The position numbers were made by a program, and so were the translations under genes. A DNA stretch of 64,000 nucleotides from Channallabes apus (Eukaryota > Chordata > Actinopteri > Siluriformes > Clariidae), in assembly GCA_030522415.1 (NCBI GenBank), contig CM060106.1, positions 32,034,485 through 32,098,484 on the forward strand, given 5' to 3'. The notes under the pieces were generated by a model, which worked only from the letters and a program-made list of their open reading frames with translations, ran no database searches and was not told the DNA's origin. Position 1 is the stretch's first letter; every line of letters begins with the position of its first letter. Below, piece after piece: positions 10,700-24,066 of the stretch.

Positions 10700-10985
10700 G
10701 ACTGTTTTATGGAAAAACAATCTGACACAAAGTAATATTCATCTCCAATGAATCCAATATTCTTTTTGGAATGATATTAGACGGTATCTATTATATCTTC
10801 CATTGTGTTCCCATCTGCCCTTTTCAGGATCTAAATTATGTGCATTAGTACGTAAATGGGCTAATGCCTGTCTGTATTTAGCAGGCTACATGCCGTGAAT
10901 ATATTCTCTGCTTCAAGAAGTAATTGGTAATTACAGTGGTCATTTAGGCAATCACTGTCTCTCCCAGATTCATGTCATTCTTAAA
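10700..10985. promoter_or_regulatory. Candidate conserved non-coding element
   Basis: This is complex sequence without simple repeats. It contains TAATTGGTAATTA at 10921-10933, a paired homeodomain-type site with TAAT cores, plus further TAAT/ATTA cores nearby. It lies in a long transposon-free block. Conservation cannot be judged from one sequence, so the call is a hypothesis. Confidence 0.25.
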
Positions 10986-12724
10986 AATAACTAGCTCTTA
11001 ACCTCTGACAGAATCCTACAGAAACGGTTCATCATCGCCCCCCCACTTTGATTAATTTTGTGCACACACATATTCTCTCTCACTTACAAGTGCGCACGCG
11101 GCGCACACACACACACAAACACACTCACACACGCACACATGAACACACACGCCTACCTGTACAACATCACAATAACAGTGATGCTCTTGCATTTGTTAAC
11201 TGTGGCACTTTGCTTCCCCTCGATGAGAACAAATCAGAGGAGAAAAAGCAGAGTAGCTGAAGGGCAGGTAGAGCTGCAGCTCTGAAGCCATTAGTTCCAT
11301 TTACTAAACAATTAGACAACACAATATACAGGTCATTTCACCTTATTGCTGCCACCTACTCTCCTATATTCCCCCCCCCCCTCTCTCTCTCGCTATCTCT
11401 CTCACTCATTCTCTCTCTCGCTCTATGACACAAGAACAAATTCAGCACTTTAACTGTGATAATCTTTTGTCTGGGTTATCTGCTTGCTCCCTTTATTTCT
11501 CTCACACTCTCTCTCTCTCTTTCTCTCCCGCTCTCTTCTTCCTTTGTTTCTGCACTTTCACTCAGACATTAGTCATCTCTCTGTGCATAATGGAGCACCG
11601 TAAAGAGGACCTTCTACTATGTGGATATTGTCTTTGAAAAATAACAAGGTCGACAGCATTAGCTCGAAAACACTTGGCCCTTGTGCACTTAAGATCTCCA
11701 TTATGTTGATCCGCGCCGCTAAAGTATCTCCTCCAGCGACTTCCCAACACCAAATGTGAAATCATTGCTAGCTTATCGCATAACTTACAGTCACCAGCGG
11801 AAGGAGCATTTTCATACCAAGTCATAATGGTAATATTCAGTATTTACCGTTTATAACAGTCAATCCGGGACTACTTCAGGGGCTCTCGAGGCAGTGCTGT
11901 TCAAGACAGAGCTAACACATCAAAAAGTTTTCACAATGTATTCATTTGTTGTTTTTTTGTTTTTTTTTTAAAGAAAGTCAATATTATAGTATGGCTGTAA
12001 AAAAATATAGACTCGTGTAGATATTAAAGCTCGGTATCGAAAAAAGAGATACTGTCAGTTTGGATATAGATGTGGAGGAATTTCCTAAATCAAATATTTG
12101 AGGAGTCCTTACACTGAAAAAAAAAAAAAAAAGGAGGGGGAAGGGGGTTAATGTGATTTATAAAAGTCTCACAGAACACTGAACCTTAAAATATGATTTT
12201 CACACCTTATAATTCCTTACTCTTATGATGATTGACTTTGCTCAAATGGAGAAATGAAATGAAGTCAAAGAATGGTCCCTGTAATATTAATGAGAGTTTG
12301 TATGGTGTAATTTAAGCTGCCTTTTATGCCTGAGTTGCAAAGTCTTGAATTACTCAGTCAAATTATACGACAGTTTATTATAGTTTATAATTATATAACA
12401 GTTATATGACTGTTTCTTCAAACTTGGAAAACGGTAATATTGCTTTCTTAATCAGATAGCATGCCACCTCATGGTAAGAAGTAAGGCTTTCATTTTGATC
12501 TCGTAAATATGACACATTTCACCTGACCTTATCTCGGTTTAAAAGTATAGCTAAAGGCCATATTATTATTTAGTTAGTTTTTTTTTTTTTTTTCTTAAAG
12601 AATATTTTCTCGAAACTAAGCCATTCGGACAGAATGCAGGCTCTTGGTGCTGTCTGGAGGTCCGGTGTGCATCCGAGCCAGGCTGTCAGCTAGCTGGTCT
12701 CCACACGTCAGGCTAAAGTGGATT

Positions 12725-12965
12725 AGCTGTGATGAATGTGGCAGGCAGGTGAGCGATGTGGAGCCAGTTTAGCTAAAACATTTATATGCATCAATATTCA
12801 CCCTGGCCCTTTCAAACACGCAATAAGTCTCATCAGACTTATCGCCAGTAGAGATGAGCACTGACCAGGACTGTTGCTCTGTACTGCTCCTGTCTGTGCT
12901 GGCATTAGCCTGTCACTGCAACACAAGCTGCCTCCATGCAAATGCGACAATATTAGGTGCCACTA
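12725..12965. promoter_or_regulatory. Candidate conserved non-coding element with octamer motif
   Basis: Balanced composition, no simple repeat, and a perfect POU octamer ATGCAAAT at 12936-12943. The stretch begins with GTGGCAGGCAGGTGAG and is followed by unremarkable AT-rich DNA. The regulatory role is inference only. Confidence 0.22.
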
Positions 12966-15900
12966 AAACTTACGATCACAGACGGACGAGGCATATGGAA
13001 GGAGGAACTGTGCAAATTATTGTCTTATAATCCTTAATGTAATGAATATAATGCAATAATTACAAATACATGTAGCAAATGTGTTTCCGTTTTTTTTTTT
13101 GTTCCCAGAAGATCTGTTGTGCTCCGATTTCTTTGATTGTATTCCCAGAAAAAAAGCAGTCCAATTGTTTGTACAATCTGTATTCCCGTATGTGCGTATG
13201 TGCATATGCGTATGTGTATGCGTGCTTTGTGTGTTCATGCATGTGCGTATGTATATTGACGCGCCCAGCCCATTACGTATAAGTGCATATTTGCGATCGT
13301 TTGGATCACAAACGCGGCCGCACTGACACCTGATTCTGGCCTAATGCGAGTTAGATTGTGAAAGCCGTGCTCGAACAGCACTCTGAGCAGCGCTTTGTAA
13401 CACCTCGCTTGTTCTGGATTTTATCAAGATTTCCCGCCGAGTGGCGAAATATTGGTGTGGCAGACGTATCTGCCAATTCAAACTTCCATCAAAAGCGTAT
13501 CGGCCATGCGGTCGAAAACTGCCATTCCATGCGCTTCGTCCTTTGAATTGCTAAAATCAGCTTGGCAAAAGAAGCGGCACCATAAAATTCAGCTGTGGTT
13601 TTCTTTCAGCCAAAGCGCTTTTCTTTTGTGGCGGGAAAAAAAAAAAAAGGGAGAAAAGCCTAGGTCTTAGCAGCGCAAGAGTATGAGGAAAGCATGGGTC
13701 CATCTGGCACCCGAAGAGGAGGCTTTGTCAGGATCTGTCCAAGACACACTGCTGCAGAAGGGTCCTTTTCGACAGCACCTGCAAAAATACCTCTAAGTCC
13801 AGTCAGACAGAGCACGGTTGTCCATCGCTTTTTCTCACACCAGTATTGTTCTTTTTTATATCTCCCTATGTACAGTATGTACAGTATACTATAGGTCTAT
13901 ACTTAACTTACCTTGAAAGTTCTCCTTTTTAAACATGCCTGCAAGAAATTGACACGAGGAAAGCATTGGGAATGAAGAGTCAAAACTATTTGAGTGAAGA
14001 AGAAGGAAACCAGACGGAGAGTCAAATAAGACAAAACTGACATAAAAAAAAAAGAAGAGGAAATAAAGAAAGGAGATGGCTCTATTATTTACAGAGGGGC
14101 AGCTCATGCTCGGCTGCTCTTCATTACAGAGAAAAAGGATGTTGAGCCTTATCACTGGTGCCCAATTTGCAGTCGATGTCGATGCGTTCCGAATTGATTC
14201 AAGTGACAAAGTCAGTAAAATAATTTCCAAGTTTTTTCAAAGGACATTTTAAAAGGTTGCTTGACTCTCGCTGAGCTGTTAGTAAGGGTTCACTGCATGA
14301 GTGTGTCTACGGAGAAAACACACACACCCTTGCACTGTCTCTCTCTCTCTTTCTCTCCCCCTTACTCTGTCCCCCTCTCGCTCTCTAGCTGACCGATAAA
14401 TGAGTTTAATGTAGACTATTTTGAACATGTTTTTATGAAAATGAGAATTAGGTTATGCTTGAAGCACACTGCCGATAAATCCTTTCTAAGCTTAATTATA
14501 ATGTTATAAAATTGTGCCCTGCGCGACCACATACAACTTTTAAAGTGTATTAAATATTGCAGTCATTAAAAAAAAAAAACAGCGTAATCTCCTCATATAA
14601 TTACAATTCTGTGAGTAATTGTATGTGAGTGTCAGAGGTGAAGGTGAACTTAATTCCCAAATAACACAACCCTGAAGACAGACAGCATGGTACTGCAAAT
14701 CTATAATAAAAGCTCTCGAAACCACTATATCTATTACAAAACATAATGGTTCTCACTTCACAAAATTCACTCATGAGCTGATTTCCTATTTTTAGCCATG
14801 CCTGCACTGAATTTATCAAATCAACTGGCACAATATACAGAGAAAGCACTCAAGATGTACAGTAAAAGATTTAACCTAACCGTCAAGGCTAAAAAACCAA
14901 CGATATTATCGTAGGCATTACTACTCGAGCTGAAGGCAATGGCGTTTAAAAGCACAAACATTGATCGCCGTTCAGAAAATGTCTAGATTTTCACTCCCTG
15001 GTGCGGCTATATCTCTTTTAAAGAGTGAAAAAACAGGATGAGATAGAAGCTGGATACGACTGTAAAATGCCTGGTGGTGTGTATCAGGTGTTGCAATCAA
15101 ACTTACTAACCCTCTGACCCCCCAAAGTGCCAAAGGGGTGTAGGCGAGGCAGGCGAATAAGGAGTGGATAGCAGTTGGTACAATGAGCCACTCGACACGA
15201 GCGCTGACACGGTGCTGAACAGCAGCACACAGACACTGGGGTAAGTGGTAATAGAGCTCTATTAGCAGGTCACCACAGAGCGGCAGAGAGAGGGATAATA
15301 ATATAAGAGCCGGAGGCCACTCATACATCCACCTCACTCACTAGGTGGATGTCTCTTATCTCTCTTTTAGTGTCATCACTTAAATACACACACCACTTAC
15401 TCACATGTACATCTCTGTTAAACCGCTCTGTTGCCTTTTCCTCCACCTTTTTTTTTTCCCCTAACGCAAACAGATAGCGCGGCAACTCGTTTCGCGCGAT
15501 ATATTTCTGTCTCCCTCTTCGATTGCCGAGCGAAGCAAGTCATCCTTCTCGGTACGTTCGAGGAGAGTTATAAAGCAGTCCATAATGGCCACGAGTCAAA
15601 CGAGGATGGCTTCATTTCTCCCCAAATCTCACGCATGCTTCATTCTCAGAGTGAAGAGAGATGGTGGAAATGCTAAGGTTCTGACAAGTCTACACCATTA
15701 GAGCCCACGCTAAACTTCTCTGAAGCTTCTTAGAGGCTCGGCACACCATTCGCAATCCATCACCCCCAGCAACGCTGCTCCTTATCCATCTAACCAACAG
15801 GCAACAGTGGCTCACCACAAGAGTGAAAATAACAGGAGCGAGCTAAACGCTTCCTTATCAAATCCCAGACCGTGCGTCTTCTTTTTTTTTCTGGCTAAAG

Positions 15901-16462
15901 AGCAAGGATAACCAGCTGTACTCCATGTGACAGCGAGGTCTGGGCAGTGCTCATGTATCACTGATGCTCTACTTGATGCCTGACCGAGAGAACACACCGA
16001 GCCAACATCCAACTGGAGATCCTCAGAGGACACCCATACATCCCCTGCATGTGGGCCGCGATAAAGCACGTGCCAGGCCTCAAAAGTTGCAGGCCAAAGT
16101 TTTCACCCGAAGAAGAGTGAAAGGGAAATGAGAAAGTTTAAGCCTGTTTAGCTGCCTTCCCCTAAAGACAAGCAGGCACACCATCTGTGAAGACTGTTTC
16201 TACAGCTATTGCCTCAACTCTAAGAACAACTGGTAGAAAGAACGATGGATAAATGACTAGAAGAGATGTGATGATGATGATGATAAGAAAAGAATGAAAG
16301 ACTCGCAAATGAATTGGTACTAGGTAGAAACATGCTCCTGAAATTGTATAACACCTCCTCTTTTTGTGTGAATCTCAGCACCCTGTGACCTCTTGGCAGT
16401 GAAACTGAAGATGATGACCTCCCCTTCTGTTCGCTTTTGGCGGGATGATGAAGCAGAATGGA

Positions 16463-16463
16463 G

Positions 16464-16495
<32 letters not shown>

Positions 16496-16501
16496 TCTCT
16501 C
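16463..16501. repeat. (TC)n microsatellite
   Basis: About 19 TC units with one G interruption. It explains the Arg/Glu and Leu/Ser open frames on the two strands. Confidence 0.95.
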
Positions 16502-19169
16502 GGTGTATAAAAGGAAGCACTCGAAACACAGACATGCTGTCTGACACTGACGTGTGCCTCGAAGGGTGGCTTCCCCTTTTTACCAAAAAAGATCCCTAGT
16601 TTTTCATGTTGAGATGCTCTTTTTTCGCTTTATTCCTCTTTCCTGGGAAAATCTGCCAGAGCTTATACATCCAAGCCAACGCATGAACTTTCAATCAGGG
16701 ATTAGCCGGATTTTCCAATGTGGATCTTCTTTTGTGAATTTGGCCAGCGTCGCCTATGTCGCTGGCAAAGGGAACATAAATAGAATATGATCCCTGGGCC
16801 AATGTGGATTGCCTCATTTATTTCAAAGAAAGACTTCAAAAAAGAAAAAAAGAAAAAAAACAAGGCCACTTAGCCCAGGCCACGAGCATGATGGAGCAAC
16901 GGTCTGGAGCGGCGTCCGCATGACAGACCACCAAAAAAGTCCTCGTCCAAGTAGGCAGCATATTGCCGCTATGCACTTTGGTGTGTCTAGCCAGAAGAAA
17001 TGAGGAAAAGCAACATGCTGGAGGAAGAAGAGCATTAAGAATGACCAAGACTAGATTTAAATATCTACAAAATATAGTTCCTGCCAAACACCCCCTCATA
17101 TTTTCATATGCTAGGCCCATCGTTTGTTACTGCGATCCTGAAGAAGTCCACTTACAAAGATCTAGATGCTAATCCTAGCTTACCGAACTGTCTTGTCAGA
17201 TAAGGGCACAGGCCACAGATATGTGTTAATTCTGCACACTGGCACAGTTCTCAAAATGGCTGCTCTCCAAGGTACAACTTACCGAATGGGACCAAATTGG
17301 TTGCAGTGTGTTTAAAGTGTTAGCTGTGGAATTGTGGCTTCTGAAGATCCACAGCAAAAAAAAAAAGAAAGACTACTTAACGCTCATACAAACTTAAGGT
17401 TTATCTTCCCAAGAACCAACAGAAGAACAATGTGCGAGTGTATGCCACCTATTTGAGCTTTGTATTTGTTCTTTAAATGTCAGCGCTGAAATCAGCCACA
17501 ATGAGGAGACTGCGGATGTTAAGCACTGAGTGAATGAGGCTTGAGGCTGCTACCAGAACCTCCACTGCCGCTGAACTACATTAAATATGAGGACAAGGAG
17601 TTTATTTTAGAAGTAAAATCAGCCGACAGGTGTAAGATTTTTTTTTTTTATTCCTATACGACCTGCATTTTTTGTAACTATTTTTATATATTGCACTCGT
17701 ATTTCTGTAATGAAATGTTGCTTCACTTCTCCTACACATGCGAAGTGAAGGATATAGTTAGATTCCAGTTCTCATAATGTAAACAAAGCCTCCTAAGAGG
17801 ATGTCTGAACCACTTACAGGTGAACATAAACAGAATAGTCGTCCCGATCGCACTCCTGATTTAAAACCATGCAGGCCCTTTGAGAGAGAGGAACATTATG
17901 CAGAGTCTTTTAACATCATTGGAGCGGTGTGGCTTGCGAAAAAAAATAAAGAAAAACAAAAAAGGGTTAAGTCTTTCTAAATCACTTCAGGGCAAGGTGG
18001 CGACAGCATCCCAGTTTACTTCCTCACCTATTCATGTCCTTCTTTGTTCCTTAAGTTCTTTTTCTACACTCCAATCCGTGTCTAACAAACTCTTTTCTTT
18101 GTTTTTGTCTTTGCTGTGCCTCTTAAGTTGCTTGTTTTTCCACTGCTCCGAGCACTTGTGCTGCCTACTTGTTTGGGCGATTAGTGCGTGGCTGCTGCTG
18201 TGTGTGCTGAGCTGCCTGTGTGTATGTTTGTGTGTGTGTGTGTGTGTGCACGCTTTTCCCAGGTTCCCGAGAGGCCTGGGGTGATATGTTCAGCGTAAAA
18301 ATGGTTCTCCTTTCTGCCCACCTATCTCTCCCAAGACGATGCCACAGCTTCCCTGTGGAAAATCCCCATCCCCGAGCACTGGGCTAGTACAGGAGGGGAT
18401 TAGGTGTTCCGCCTGAAAAGCACACTAAATTAAGTCCTCACTATTTGTTTTTATACTTGGTATATAAATTGAAATGGTTGAAATTGATCTTATTGTTTTG
18501 TTCGTATTGTTCCGTGTTTTATTATTATTGTTTTATTATTTCGTTCCTCTCTGTTCCCGCAAATCAGATTGTTCTCTGCGCAAGGGAGTGTGACGCTTTC
18601 AGTGCAAGGAGGACGGCGATGAGATAAAAATGGCTTGAGAGACAAATACTGTATACAGACGACTTTGGATCGGTTTATAGGAATCACGTACACCAAGGAG
18701 CCTTATTTTGACAATAGCAGATTTATTATATTCAGTTTGTCTCAGTTTTATTCGTATGTATAGGAAATTGTCATGGAGGACACATTAATGAAAAAAAAAA
18801 GGTTTTAAACAAAAGTTATTCTGTATGCAGGACCATATGAAAGGGTTTAGAGGAGCAAAAGCGAAAATATTATAATGTGAAGGAATTCAGGGTCAGCACA
18901 TCTGGTAGCATTACAGAGTCCTAGAGGACAAATGCCAATCATGCGGCAGCAAAGTAAAGCATAGTATTATTTAGATGCTTGGCCACTATAACAACAATTT
19001 CCTGTTTTTGAGCTAAGGGGAATGGAACCTGATGTTCCAGCCAGTTTTTTGCCTCCAAGGTACAGTATGTGCGTTTTGAGATGCTTTTCTGCACACCATG
19101 GTTGTAAAGAGTGGTTATTTTAGTTACTGTTATTCGAGTAAGCTGACCTGGATGTCAGACCTGATTTTT

Positions 19170-19191
19170 TGTTGTTGTTGTTGTTGTTGTT
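19170..19191. repeat. (TTG)n microsatellite
   Basis: Seven TTG units after a T run; the Thr-rich minus-strand frame here is an artefact. Confidence 0.9.
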
Positions 19192-19839
19192 TTGGTTTGT
19201 TTTATCTCCATTCTGTATAAACTCTGGAGACATAAGAAATCCCAGAAGATCCTCAAACCAACATGTTTTGAATCAGCGAACATGCCACAGTCCCTGAGAT
19301 CATGCTTTTTTCTCCAATTCTGATTGTTGATGTAAACCATAACTGAAGCTTCTGATTCGTATGCGCACAAATTTATGCCTTTCCATCCTGCCACAGGATC
19401 CTCCGATAAGATAACTGCATGAATGAACGAGTGTACAGGTGCTCATATTTCAATGTAGTCTACTTCGGATATTGCAAAGATACCAAAGGAAATGTCAAAG
19501 TGCAAAGAAACTTCATGTAAACACGCAACGTTAAGAGCCGGTGACGGACAGGCATCAGAGCGGTCCTATTAAAGCTTAACATGGAGGGTCACGGGGCCAA
19601 CACATCTTGCATGCTTTGGGTAAGTATATAGGATTTGTGGGTCTACAGTGGCTTGAACCGTATCTCGACTAGAAGCGCATGTTAAATTGTACTTGAAAAA
19701 GGTTCACATCAGATGTATCAGACCAATAAGAGAAGTCAGTGATTGTGCATTCAAAATCAACTCGTCTCATTTAGGGTGAGCCAGAAAGCACCAAAATCAG
19801 GTCAGATCATCTAATCAACATTCTTTTTAAAGAGTCACA

Positions 19840-20640
19840 CTTTGATTCGCTCTTTGTGAATGCGCCTGCTTAAAGTCACATCCATATTCCGTCCCCATTC
19901 CTTCCCCTCCCCATCAGCATACGTCAGGAAACTAATAAAATAAATCAATAATGATTCTCATATGAATAAATGACTGCATGCTGAATGTATTCGACCCTCG
20001 GCCCTCACTTTGATTTGAGAGCTGAATTACATGCACGGTAAATTATGCCAGAGATGCAACTTGGTTGCACACGAAACCAGCATCCCTCAGCGACACAGCA
20101 CAGCAGTATAAGAAAAGCTGAAACTGTTGTTCAAATGCAGTATTCTATACTCCATCCAGTTTTTTAAAACTGCATATATCGCACTGTTAAATACGAAACA
20201 ACCCGCAAAGCAAATATCTGGAGCGCCATTTTCCCCCGCTGTAATTCATAATTGATATTTTGCATAGGTGAACATTAAAAGTCGCCTGCCTAGATCGAGC
20301 ACCATTGTGCCGACAGACATCTTTGTATTCTTTAAGATAAATAAAGGGACGCCTCATTGACTTGTCTAAAGATTTTTTTTTTTCCTCTCCCCTCGCTCCT
20401 TCTCTTGCACTGAAGGAGAAATTCACTATTAACTCTCTGTAGCCTAAGCGGGATTGCACAGGAAGCCTCACTGCAAGGTGAGAATTATTTATACTGGGAG
20501 AAAAACTTACATTTTTATAGCTAAGCCGCTCTGTCACTGTGAAACATTACCGCGCGACATTGTACGAAACAAGCGATCAAAAACGAGCCGTGTGATATTT
20601 CAGACGGGATGTCAGCATTGGAGATACCACAGATTCTAAA
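19840..20640. promoter_or_regulatory. Candidate cluster of conserved non-coding elements
   Basis: About 800 bases of complex DNA, broken only by a short T run near 20370. It is rich in TAAT/ATTA cores (for example TAATTCATAATTGATATTTT near 20241) and in AATAAAT-type Hox/Cdx-like text. Overlapping open frames on both strands (20187-20537) have no recognisable domain. Proposed as regulatory only because of its texture and its place in a transposon-free block. Confidence 0.25.
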
Positions 20641-20835
20641 TGTCTTTGCCCCATATAGTGCTCTTTTTATACACAGCCGTGCTAGCAGGCTCCCCAAAAT
20701 GAAGGATTCCTTAATGTATTCTAGTATATTACTCTAAATGGTTTCATCAGTCTTTGAAAAGTGAGAATATGTGCCATTTTATCATCTCTCCATAATGGAG
20801 GCTGGGTCTTTGCCAAAGGCCTCCAAAGCCATACA

Positions 20836-20884
20836 GGGGAAGGGGTGGGTGGGTGGGCGGGCGCGTGGTGGTGGTGGTGGGGGT
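20836..20884 (+). repeat. G-quadruplex-prone tract and (GGT)n
   Basis: GGGGAAGGGGTGGGTGGG continues with TGGGCGGG to 20861: six G runs with 1-2 base loops, a strong G-quadruplex pattern on the plus strand. A (GGT)n run follows. The Trp/Gly-rich plus frame and Pro/Thr-rich minus frame are artefacts. Confidence 0.8.
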
Positions 20885-20914
20885 TTGTTGGAGGGAGTCA
20901 ATCAGTGCCAATGA

Positions 20915-20915
<1 letters not shown>

Positions 20916-20945
<30 letters not shown>
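20916..20945. repeat. (GA)n microsatellite
   Basis: About 15 GA units, a purine tract able to form triplex DNA, only 32 bases after the G-rich tract. Confidence 0.95.
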
Positions 20946-21479
20946 CAACCTTTTCCCCCCAACCAGCCTGCCATTTTCCCCAAGTTATTTGTTCGAATGC
21001 ACTGCATCACTCTTTAAAACTCCTCATTAATCAATCCGGTCTTCTTATTATTTCTGTAAATGCAGCTGAGATTGCTAAATAAAAAGAGATTTCTCGTTCA
21101 CGGGAAGGGGGGGGGGGGGGAGAAAAGAACACTGAAATGAAACTGCATTCATTGGACCTTAAAATGTTTTGATGGCTTTTCAGAGGCACATTATATTTAC
21201 ATAGGAATGTGTCATTAACGTCAACGGCGAACCAGAAACTATTAAATTAATACAATGCTAAACTGAACAACCTTGAGAATTTGATTAGAGCCATTGTGAG
21301 TTTTAAAAATGCTCCATTCTTGGGTTAAAACAAAAGACTGATGCTTTCAGCTATGCTAATAATTCAGCTGTCAACTTTCATTGATGTATCTGACTGCTGC
21401 AGCTAGCATTTACATACTTTATATATAGCAAGAAGGGGTTGTGGGGGGGGGGGTCGGATCTATGCACGGAATCATAATA

Positions 21480-21910
21480 GAGCTCCGAAACAAACACGCA
21501 ACTGTTTGTGTTTCATTTCAAATTAGCCGCTGTAATTTTCAAGAAGACTGCAGGCATTGTTTGCTTGGCAAAGTCATGTGTTTTGGAGCATTTTTAATTC
21601 TCCTATTATTGCGCTTGCCGGAGACGCAGCGTCTCTCCTTCACTGTTTTCAGCCGTGCCGAGTGCTCTTAAACGCTAGCGAATAATCTTAGCTCTGAGCT
21701 CATCTCTGCCGGAATATCAAACTCTCAATGATCTGCTTAGACTGTTTATTAAGCGAAACCGTGCTTTGTACCTGCGTGTTATTTATGAACACGGTGTTAT
21801 GGATTCAAGATTCTTTTCGATTTGCTCTAAAGATGCATAAATCATGATGTGCATGCATGCCAGATCTTTATTACTGGGTCAACGTTATTAATGTAAAAGT
21901 CTTATGAATT
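21480..21910. promoter_or_regulatory. Candidate conserved non-coding element
   Basis: More than 400 bases without simple repeats, with homeodomain-type text (CAAATTAGCCGCTGTAATTT, TTTATTAAG, ACGTTATTAATG) and CATAAATCATGA. The plus-strand frame at 21441-21671 starts inside a G run and has no recognisable motif. The regulatory reading is inference. Confidence 0.25.
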
Positions 21911-23900
21911 TAATTCGGTGATTTAGTGTTCGTACTCTCGGCAGCATTGTGTTTAAAAAAAAAAAAAAAAACCCTCGCTTTCGATTCAGCTGTTTCGTTG
22001 TACTGTATATGTTATGCAACGCTGGAAAGATGAGCTTTCATGTTAGCTTAGGCAAACACAGATGCTGCGAAAACATGTCACGTGCGACAAATAAGTAGAT
22101 AATAGGATTTGCTTTACGGAATTAATAAAGTTAAAATTGTTTAAAAAAAAAGTATAAGCGCTGTAATTCATGTCATCTTTAGCATTTTAATATGTTATCC
22201 CAAGATTCTCTTATAAATTGTGAAATTCGATAAAAAAAAAGGGGAGGGAGGAAGAAAAGGAAAAAAAAAACGTCCTGATGAAATAAGAATCTATTTGTGT
22301 CATTATCTGTTTGAACATATATTACATCTTTTGTGAGATTTATCATACCCTGGAGATATTTTACACAGCAATCTAATTAAAGTCACCATTTTGCCTGGTA
22401 TCCTGTTTAAAATCTATATATTCTATATAATTATAAAGCAATGCATTATTTAATAGAAACCCCAAAGTCCCATATGTGTGGCTATATTTTTAATCAAAAA
22501 AGAAGAAGACTACACGTGAAATGCTTCGGTCGAGCCTTAATTGCAGAAAGATGTAAAATCTCCGAGGTTGTGTATTTAAGATCGGATTAGTACGAAAGCA
22601 CGCATGAAATCTAGTTTATACGTGTGTTAACCGTGTTACAGAGTGACTGCGATCACGCCCACTAAGACGATCACTTACCGGCAAACTGAAGGATAAATGT
22701 GTGTATACAGTATGACTGGGCGAGTGAGTGTGTGAGCATGTCTTTATGCATTAGAGTGCAAAGCAGGACAAATAGAGATGAGGAGCTGCTAGTCTAAACA
22801 CGCAGGCCCTGCGAAAAGGTTCCGGATCATCATTTCGAGCACAAAATAACACGCCGTCATATTGTTGTCTGCCGCATTGTTGCTAAAATAGCCCATTAAA
22901 ATGCAAGCATGTACCGTATATTAAAAAGCAGCGCCGCTTTATGATGGATAGTCATCAGTTCATGAATAAGTGTGCATACTGATTGGCGAAAGGTGAAAAG
23001 CGGTTTGACACAATTATTTTCCGAATGAGGCCTAGCTCTCCCGTCTGATTTAAAAGTCATTTTAAATGCCCATGACTTACATTTCCCTAAAGAAGAGCCC
23101 AAAGTCTCTCGTGGAAGTAATAATTATTAAAAAGGAAAACGTGAAAATGCTACGTAGTGTATATCGCACAGCCAGCAGACAGCGTGTAAGGAACCGGCGT
23201 CTGTAACCGATAGGCATCGCCAGGCAGGAAGGTGAGAGAAGTGAACCGAAATGCTGGTCAAAAGGCCTGCTGAGGTTTTTTCCCTCCTCTCACCTTTTTT
23301 TTTTTCTTTCACATCCACATCCACATCCGCTCCTCTCTTATTTTTTTCCCTTGGAGAATTTAATATGTGTCTCCAGATGCAGATATGAATAAAGGAATTG
23401 GATTAGCCTGACGCCGCTCTTTGTTGTCTTCACCTAAAAAGGAAGGAAAAAAAAAAAAAGATAAATAACACACGCGAAGCCGGACAACACCTGGTTGATA
23501 CGCGCGTTTGAGAGTATCGATCCGGCGAGTTATTGCAATACCTGAGCAAAATATATATTGAACATTAACTGTATGTAGACAGTCATCCCTCGGGGAGAAG
23601 CCGCGCGGGCGTTAACTGCTGTCTGAAACTCGGGTTCACGGGGGGTCTCTTTCTAATATTCCCATCCACCATGGTTACGTACATAATATCATCTGGGTTA
23701 ATGTAGCAGAGAAGAAAGTGACAAAGGCATTTAGCAATAAAACATAATACGAAAGTCTATATTTACTGCACTACAGAAGAGGACAGCATCAGCGTGTACG
23801 TACAGATGCTCGGGACGTGTCCTCAATTCGTAAGCTAATTCTCTTTTGCATGTGTTGTGTGCTAGGAATAAAGCACCACTTATTAGGAGCTCTTTTGTAT

Positions 23901-23913
23901 GTGTTTGTGTGTA

Positions 23914-23945
<32 letters not shown>

Positions 23946-23953
23946 TGTGTGTG
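23901..23953. repeat. (TG)n microsatellite
   Basis: About 25 TG units with two TATG interruptions; the Cys/Val plus-strand frame is its translation. Confidence 0.95.
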
Positions 23954-24064
23954 ATTCTTATTATCATCTCACACCTTTCACCACGCTCTTGTGCTCTCAG
24001 ATACAGGGATGGACATCCACTATTGCCTGTATCTGTCAATCAGATGATCAAAAAAAGAAAACAT

Positions 24065-24066
<2 letters not shown>

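Larger units (their letters stand above)
9343..14400. other. Transposon-free block, part 1: no gene seen
   Basis: I see no SINE, Tc1/mariner or LTR text here. Simple repeats are poly-A at 9348-9370, (TC)n at 9669-9687, imperfect (CA)n at 11101-11150, CT-rich tracts at 11371-11425 and 11505-11535, and CT tracts at 14337-14387. The remainder is mixed-composition single-copy-looking DNA, including the candidate regulatory stretches 10700-10985 and 12725-12965. Open frames such as 13889-14230 (Phe-rich, minus strand) are unconvincing. Confidence 0.5.
14401..19839. other. Transposon-free block, part 2: no gene seen
   Basis: Contains (TC)n at 16463-16501, an A-rich tract near 16840-16861, (TG)n at 18227-18249 and (TTG)n at 19170-19191. 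No transposon phrases. The many open frames (for example 14972-15337 minus, 17880-18284 plus) contain Leu/Ser- or Cys-rich stretches of the kind given by CT-rich DNA and show no domain that I can name. Confidence 0.45.

Noticed and set aside
13889..14230. 113-codon minus-strand frame that could be read as a membrane protein
   Set aside because: The Phe/Leu stretch comes from A-rich text near 14040; there is no signal or family motif, and no splice or promoter context.
17880..18284. 134-codon plus-strand frame, Leu/Cys-rich like a membrane protein
   Set aside because: The hydrophobic character comes from CT- and TG-rich DNA; no family recognised.
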